The notes beneath the pieces were generated by a model. That model worked only from the letters and a program-made list of their open reading frames with translations. It did not search any database and was not told the origin of the DNA. From the NCBI GenBank assembly GCA_025363475.1, contig JANYDS010000076.1, positions 16,574 through 80,573 on the forward strand: 64,000 nt of DNA. Reading direction: 5' to 3'. Positions 59,720 to 64,000 of the stretch are shown here, one piece after another. This stretch comes from Terriglobia bacterium. GTDB taxonomy: Bacteria; Acidobacteriota; Terriglobia; Bryobacterales; Bryobacteraceae. Positions within the stretch are counted from its first letter, which is position 1, and every line of letters starts with the position of its first letter. The position numbers and the translations under genes were made by a program.

Positions 59720-62700
59720 ATGTTCAGACGATTTCTCCTGAGCTCACTGCTGCTGAGTTCTCTCGCGCTGGCCCAGGGACCTCTTCCCACCACCACTTCT
59801 CTAGCATCATCCGCCAACCCCGCAGTCTACGGGACAGGCATCACCCTCACCGCCACCATTTCGCGGCCGGGGGCTTCCGGCACGGTCACATTTTTCGATG
59901 GCGCAGTCAGCGTCGGAACCGGCAGCGCGCTCAGTGGCACAGCCTCGTTCAGCACATCAGCACTAACGGGCGGAAACCATTCCCTTACCGCTGTGTACGG
60001 CGGCGATTCCGGCAATCAGGGCAGCACTTCAAGTGTTCTGACACAGGTCATCACTAAGGCGACATCTTCTGTCACCCTCACCTCGACCGCCAACCCTTCG
60101 CCCTATGGAACCTTCGTCACATTTAATGCGGTCGTATCGCCCTCCGCCGCCACCGGACTCATCAGCTTCAACGACAACACAGTCAGCCAGTACTACGACA
60201 ACGACGTCAACGGCACGGGCCACTGGAGTTACAACGGCCTCACCGTTGGCACACACCCCATCCAAGCCGTCTACCTGGGCGATTCCAACTACGCCACCAG
60301 CACTTCCGCCGCCGTCAATCAGGTCATCGGACCTGCTGTCACCAGCACAACCCTGACATCGTCCGCGAATCCCTCCACGTTTGGTCAAAGCGTAACCTTC
60401 ACCTCCAACGTCACACCATCGACGGCTTCAGGCACCGTGACCTTTAAATATGGAGTCAACACTCTCGGTACCGGCACCATCGCGAGCGGCGCAGCCTCAT
60501 TCACCACATCCACACTACTTGTCGGCACCTACTCGGTTACCGCCGTCTACAGCGGCGATGCCGGTAATGCCACCAGTACATCACCCGTCGTGTCGCAGGT
60601 GGTCAATCCTGCCAACTCCGGCGTTGTCGTTTCTTCATCTCTCAATCCCGCCACTTACGGTCAAAACGTAACCTTCACAGCCACCGTTTCACCCGCCACA
60701 ACCGGCGGCAGCATAGCGTTTAACGACAATGCCCTCGCTCTGGCGTTGTCATCCACGCTTAACGGAGTAGCTGTCTTTTCCAGTTCAACCCTTGTGGCGG
60801 GCACCCATTCCATTACCGCGACTTTCTCGGGCAACGGCAGCTATGCTGCCTCCACCTCGCCCAGCCTCAGTGAGGTAGTCAATCCCATCAGCACTTCGAC
60901 AACTCTGACATCCTCCGCAGCCACAATCCTGTTCGGCAAGCCGGTCAATCTCACTGCCGTCGTTTCACCCACCAGCCTCTCGGGGAAAATGACTTACTAC
61001 GACGGCCCTTCAGTCCTCGGTACCATTCCGCTTACGAACGGTCAGGCTACTCTCAGCACCACCTTGATCTCTTCCGGTTTACGCCGTATCACAGCCCTCT
61101 ATTCCGGCGATTCGGGTCACGCGCCCAGCCTCTCCACCCCGCTTAACCAAACAGTAACTGCGGTCGCTTCCAGCTCTTTCACCGTCGCGTCCAATAACAC
61201 TCGCGGCGATGTCATTCAGTCAGTCGCCCGCGGCGATTTCAACGGTGACGGCAAGATGGATATAGCTGTTACGCTCGTACAAACCAACTTTGTTTCGGTT
61301 TCGCTCGGCAACGGCGATGGTTCTTTTCAAAACGGCGTATCTTATGCCACAGGTAACGGTCCGGACCGCGTCATCGCGGGCGATTTTAACGGCGACGGCA
61401 AGACCGATCTGTTAACCTCCAACGTCTCCTCTGGTAACCTGACTCTCCTCGCAGGCAACGGCGACGGAACCTTTCAAGCCGCTGTCGTTGTCGGTATCAT
61501 TGCTGCCGCTGAAGAACTGGTCACCGGCGATTTCAACCGCGACGGCAAACTTGACGTCGCCGTCATCACTGGTTACAACACCCTCGATATACTCCTCGGC
61601 AACGGTGACGGTACCTTCCAGTATTTGCCCGCATTCAGTTCCAATGGGGCTCTGCGTGCCCTTATTGTCGGCGATTTCAACGGTGACGGAATTCTTGATC
61701 TTGCTGTCGCAGCCATCCAGCAACCGGCGATTCCTGAAGGCGCCACCCCACCCCCCCCTATTGGCTTATTGTCTGTCCACCTGGGCAACGGCGACGGCAC
61801 TTTTAACCTGCCGGCCGCCTACACCATCCCGAACGACCCGCGAAGTATCACTTCAGCCGATTTCAATAACGATGGCTACGCTGACCTCGCTATCGCCGAC
61901 TCGAATGGAAGCTCCGTTTCCGTACTCAACGGCGTCGGCGATGGTACTTTCCAAGCCGCGGTCACGTACGCTAATTCAACCACCCGCCCCTTCGCTATTG
62001 TCGCCGCCGATTTCGATGGTGACGGCAAGCCCGATCTCGCCACCGCAAACCTGGCCGACAATTCGGTCGGTGTTTTCATAAACTCAGGTTCCGGCACCTT
62101 CAACACCCCGAGTAATGTGGCCATTCCCGTCAGCGCCCCCTTCGCGCTGGTTGTCGGCGAGTTCAACGGTGATGGCAGAACGGATCTCGCCATCGGCGGG
62201 CTTGGCGGCAGCTTTGCCATCCTCACGAGTCGCGCCACTCCCGCCGTCAGCCTGACGTCTTCCCTCAACCCTGCCCCGGTAACCTCAGGCGTCGTCATTA
62301 CTGCCACCGTTACACCGGCCACTGCCACCGGTTCAGTCACCTTTAAAGACGGCCTCACGGTACTTGCCAACGCTCAGATCACTCAGGGGATTGCTACTCT
62401 CACCGCCGGCTTTTCCCCCGGCACGCATTCCCTCACCGCGGTATATAACGGCGATACCAGCTTTGCGGCCGGCACATCGTCTCCGTTGTCACAGGTTGTG
62501 AATAGTCCAATAAGTTCAGTCGTACTCACTTCCTCCTCGAATCCCTCCGCTGCGGGTAACTCTGTAACATTCACCGCCACCATCGCCGGCACAAATGTGA
62601 CAGGCTCCATAGCATTCCTCGACACCGTCACCGCACCGCCGGTGATCATCGGTTCCGGCAGTGTCATCAATGGCCGGGTCACGCTCACTACATCCAGCCT

Positions 62701-64000
62701 CACACCAGGCAGCCACTCGATCTACGCCAGCTACGGCGGGGATGAAACCCATCCATCCGGCACTTCAAACACGGTCAACCAGCAGATCATTCAGGTGGTC
62801 ACCACCACGACACTTACGTCGAGCCCGAACCCGGTAACTGCACCCCAGCCCGTGACCCTCACGGCCTCGGTCTCTCCCGCAACTGCCACGGGCAACATTC
62901 TCTTCCTCGATGGCTCCAGTGTTATCGGCAACGTCAGCCTTTCTTCCGGCAAAGCCTCCGTCTCGACAACCACTCTCACGCCCGGCACCCACACGCTGAC
63001 TGCCCTCTATACCGGTGATTCCGCCAATGCTGTCAGTACCTCCGCTCCGGTGCAGCAGGTTGTTACTTCCATACCGCTGGCACTTACAAACATCACTTTG
63101 CCGGCAGGTCAGGCAAATGTCCTGTACGGTCCCGTTGTGTTCACGGCCACCGGCGGCTTCGGTACTTACACTTTCACCGCTACCGGCTTGCCCCTCGGCC
63201 TGAACCTGAGCAGCTCCGGCACTCTGAGTGGCACCGTGACTGATGCTTTCAGTGGTGCAATTACCATCACCGTAAAAGATACAAATACGGGTACAGCTAC
63301 TGGTAGTTTCGTCCTGACCATCGCCCTCCCGGCACTTACACTCAACGGTCCTGCCAGCCTCGGTAATCTGGTCGCCGGCAGCGCCGTTGCGGCATCTTAC
63401 ACCGTGGCCGGCGGAAAGATACCGTACGCCTTCACTCTCTCCGGAGCTGCTTTCCTTGCAGTGGACGCCGCCGGTAAAGTTACTGGTATCGCCTCCGCCC
63501 CAGGTAAATTTGACATCACGCTTACTGTCACCGATGCACTCAATAAATCCGTCAGCCTGCCGCTGGCGCTCACTGTCCTCGGCATCACCACTTCATCGCT
63601 GCCCCCGGCCAGCACCGTCGCCACCTATAGCGCGACCATCTCCGCCCTTGGTGGCATTCCTCCCTACACATTCACAGCCACCGGTGTACCTGATGGCCTG
63701 ACTTTCGCGGGAGGAGTCTTTGCTGGTAAACCCACTTCTGTAGGCAACTCCAGCATCGCAGTCCAGGTCAAAGATTCCAAAGGCCTCATCGTCTCCGCCA
63801 CGTATCCGCTCAGCGTTACCGGCCCCTCGCCGCTCAAGATCTTCTCAACGAATTTGAACGACGCAACCGTGGGCCAGGCCTATTCCGATACTCTCGCAGC
63901 CACCGGCGGCACCTCACCCTATACATGGACCCAGACTGGCGGCTTCCTCCCCGCAGGCCTCACGCTGAAAGCCACCGGAGCACTTTCCGGCCAGCCCAGC
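59720..64000 (+). CDS. Giant secreted Ig-like / FG-GAP / He_PIG protein, 3'-truncated
   Basis: The frame runs from ATG 59720 to the window edge (1427 codons, no stop). After a signal (RRFLLSSLLLSSLALAQ) come five bacterial Ig-like domains (Big_3-type: LTSSANPSxxGxxVTFTATVxP ... GTHSLTAVYxGD), about 23-475. Next are seven FG-GAP/VCBS repeats (DFNGDGKxDLA, then LGNGDGTFQ; about 500-835), which form a calcium-binding propeller. Three more Ig-like domains follow (about 840-1110), then at least four He_PIG putative-Ig domains (GGxxPYTFTATGLPxGLxxxxSGTLSG). This layout suits a surface adhesin or exported scaffold. The C-terminal anchor is outside the window. Confidence 0.9.
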   Translation, partial: MFRRFLLSSLLLSSLALAQGPLPTTTSLASSANPAVYGTGITLTATISRPGASGTVTFFDGAVSVGTGSALSGTASFSTSALTGGNHSLTAVYGGDSGNQGSTSSVLTQVITKATSSVTLTSTANPSPYGTFVTFNAVVSPSAATGLISFNDNTVSQYYDNDVNGTGHWSYNGLTVGTHPIQAVYLGDSNYATSTSAAVNQVIGPAVTSTTLTSSANPSTFGQSVTFTSNVTPSTASGTVTFKYGVNTLGTGTIASGAASFTTSTLLVGTYSVTAVYSGDAGNATSTSPVVSQVVNPANSGVVVSSSLNPATYGQNVTFTATVSPATTGGSIAFNDNALALALSSTLNGVAVFSSSTLVAGTHSITATFSGNGSYAASTSPSLSEVVNPISTSTTLTSSAATILFGKPVNLTAVVSPTSLSGKMTYYDGPSVLGTIPLTNGQATLSTTLISSGLRRITALYSGDSGHAPSLSTPLNQTVTAVASSSFTVASNNTRGDVIQSVARGDFNGDGKMDIAVTLVQTNFVSVSLGNGDGSFQNGVSYATGNGPDRVIAGDFNGDGKTDLLTSNVSSGNLTLLAGNGDGTFQAAVVVGIIAAAEELVTGDFNRDGKLDVAVITGYNTLDILLGNGDGTFQYLPAFSSNGALRALIVGDFNGDGILDLAVAAIQQPAIPEGATPPPPIGLLSVHLGNGDGTFNLPAAYTIPNDPRSITSADFNNDGYADLAIADSNGSSVSVLNGVGDGTFQAAVTYANSTTRPFAIVAADFDGDGKPDLATANLADNSVGVFINSGSGTFNTPSNVAIPVSAPFALVVGEFNGDGRTDLAIGGLGGSFAILTSRATPAVSLTSSLNPAPVTSGVVITATVTPATATGSVTFKDGLTVLANAQITQGIATLTAGFSPGTHSLTAVYNGDTSFAAGTSSPLSQVVNSPISSVVLTSSSNPSAAGNSVTFTATIAGTNVTGSIAFLDTVTAPPVIIGSGSVINGRVTLTTSSLTPGSHSIYASYGGDETHPSGTSNTVNQQIIQVVTTTTLTSSPNPVTAPQPVTLTASVSPATATGNILFLDGSSVIGNVSLSSGKASVSTTTLTPGTHTLTALYTGDSANAVSTSAPVQQVVTSIPLALTNITLPAGQANVLYGPVVFTATGGFGTYTFTATGLPLGLNLSSSGTLSGTVTDAFSGAITITVKDTNTGTATGSFVLTIALPALTLNGPASLGNLVAGSAVAASYTVAGGKIPYAFTLSGAAFLAVDAAGKVTGIASAPGKFDITLTVTDALNKSVSLPLALTVLGITTSSLPPASTVATYSATISALGGIPPYTFTATGVPDGLTFAGGVFAGKPTSVGNSSIAVQVKDSKGLIVSATYPLSVTGPSPLKIFSTNLNDATVGQAYSDTLAATGGTSPYTWTQTGGFLPAGLTLKATGALSGQPS

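Overview
The window reads as a chromosomal segment of an Acidobacteriota bacterium, most likely from the Solibacter/Bryobacter side of the phylum. This is inferred from a TonB-dependent receptor with an N-terminal carboxypeptidase-regulatory-like domain, paired with a divergent winged-helix regulator of the type common in Acidobacteria. PEP-CTERM and propeller-sensor remnants, many short secreted proteins, moderately high GC, and bacterial Ig-like/FG-GAP proteins point the same way. Most of it is core or housekeeping sequence. No complete insertion sequence, prophage, CRISPR array or rRNA operon was seen.

Layout. 1-4.6 kb: a 5'-truncated beta-rich, tail-fibre-like protein, a Wzt-type ABC ATPase, a DUF167 protein, an M24 peptidase and a family-5 uracil-DNA glycosylase. 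4.7-11.2 kb: a small penicillin-binding transpeptidase, the tesA/ybbA/ybbP trio (divergent, same arrangement as E. coli), a hypothetical protein and a cupin followed by a strong terminator. 11.3-12.1 kb: a scar made of two gene fragments. 12.1-16 kb: a VOC protein, a WYL regulator and mreBCD. 16.1-20 kb: a four-gene partner-switching operon (two PP2C phosphatases, a STAS antagonist, an anti-sigma kinase). 20.3-29 kb: PlsC, FUSC transporter, sialidase-like protein and TonB receptor, with a divergent regulator and a Uma2 protein. 29.6-36.4 kb: DUF6526, an RNase E/G with a very large disordered insert and a long leader, rodA and mrdA.

36.5-43.1 kb: an ACE-like M2 peptidase, a decayed REP-associated transposase (RAYT) with REP-like palindromes, a muramidase-like protein, rpsA-ihf, a HIT protein and an aquaglyceroporin. 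43.1-53.2 kb: hydrolases, a YdcF protein, a frameshifted nucleotidyltransferase with a small partner, a CusF-SCO fusion, secreted proteins and a two-subunit gluconate-dehydrogenase-like GMC oxidoreductase. 53.2-58.2 kb: an operon of universal stress protein, sigma-54 activator, glycosyltransferase and a secreted unknown, with a good -24/-12 element in front. 58.3-64 kb: a FecR-like protein, tRNA-Ser(GGA) and a giant secreted Ig/FG-GAP/He_PIG protein that runs off the end.

Functional themes are cell shape and wall synthesis (mreBCD, mrdA, rodA, a lone transpeptidase, a muramidase), general stress signalling (partner switch, sigma-54/Usp), envelope transport and secreted enzymes. The most unusual signals are the RAYT pseudogene with matching REP palindromes that show a compensatory base-pair change, the putative sigma-54 autoregulated operon, the T8 frameshift in the nucleotidyltransferase, the double gene scar at 11.3-12.1 kb, and the RNase E/G leader and insert. 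I found no convincing wholly new defence or mobile system.
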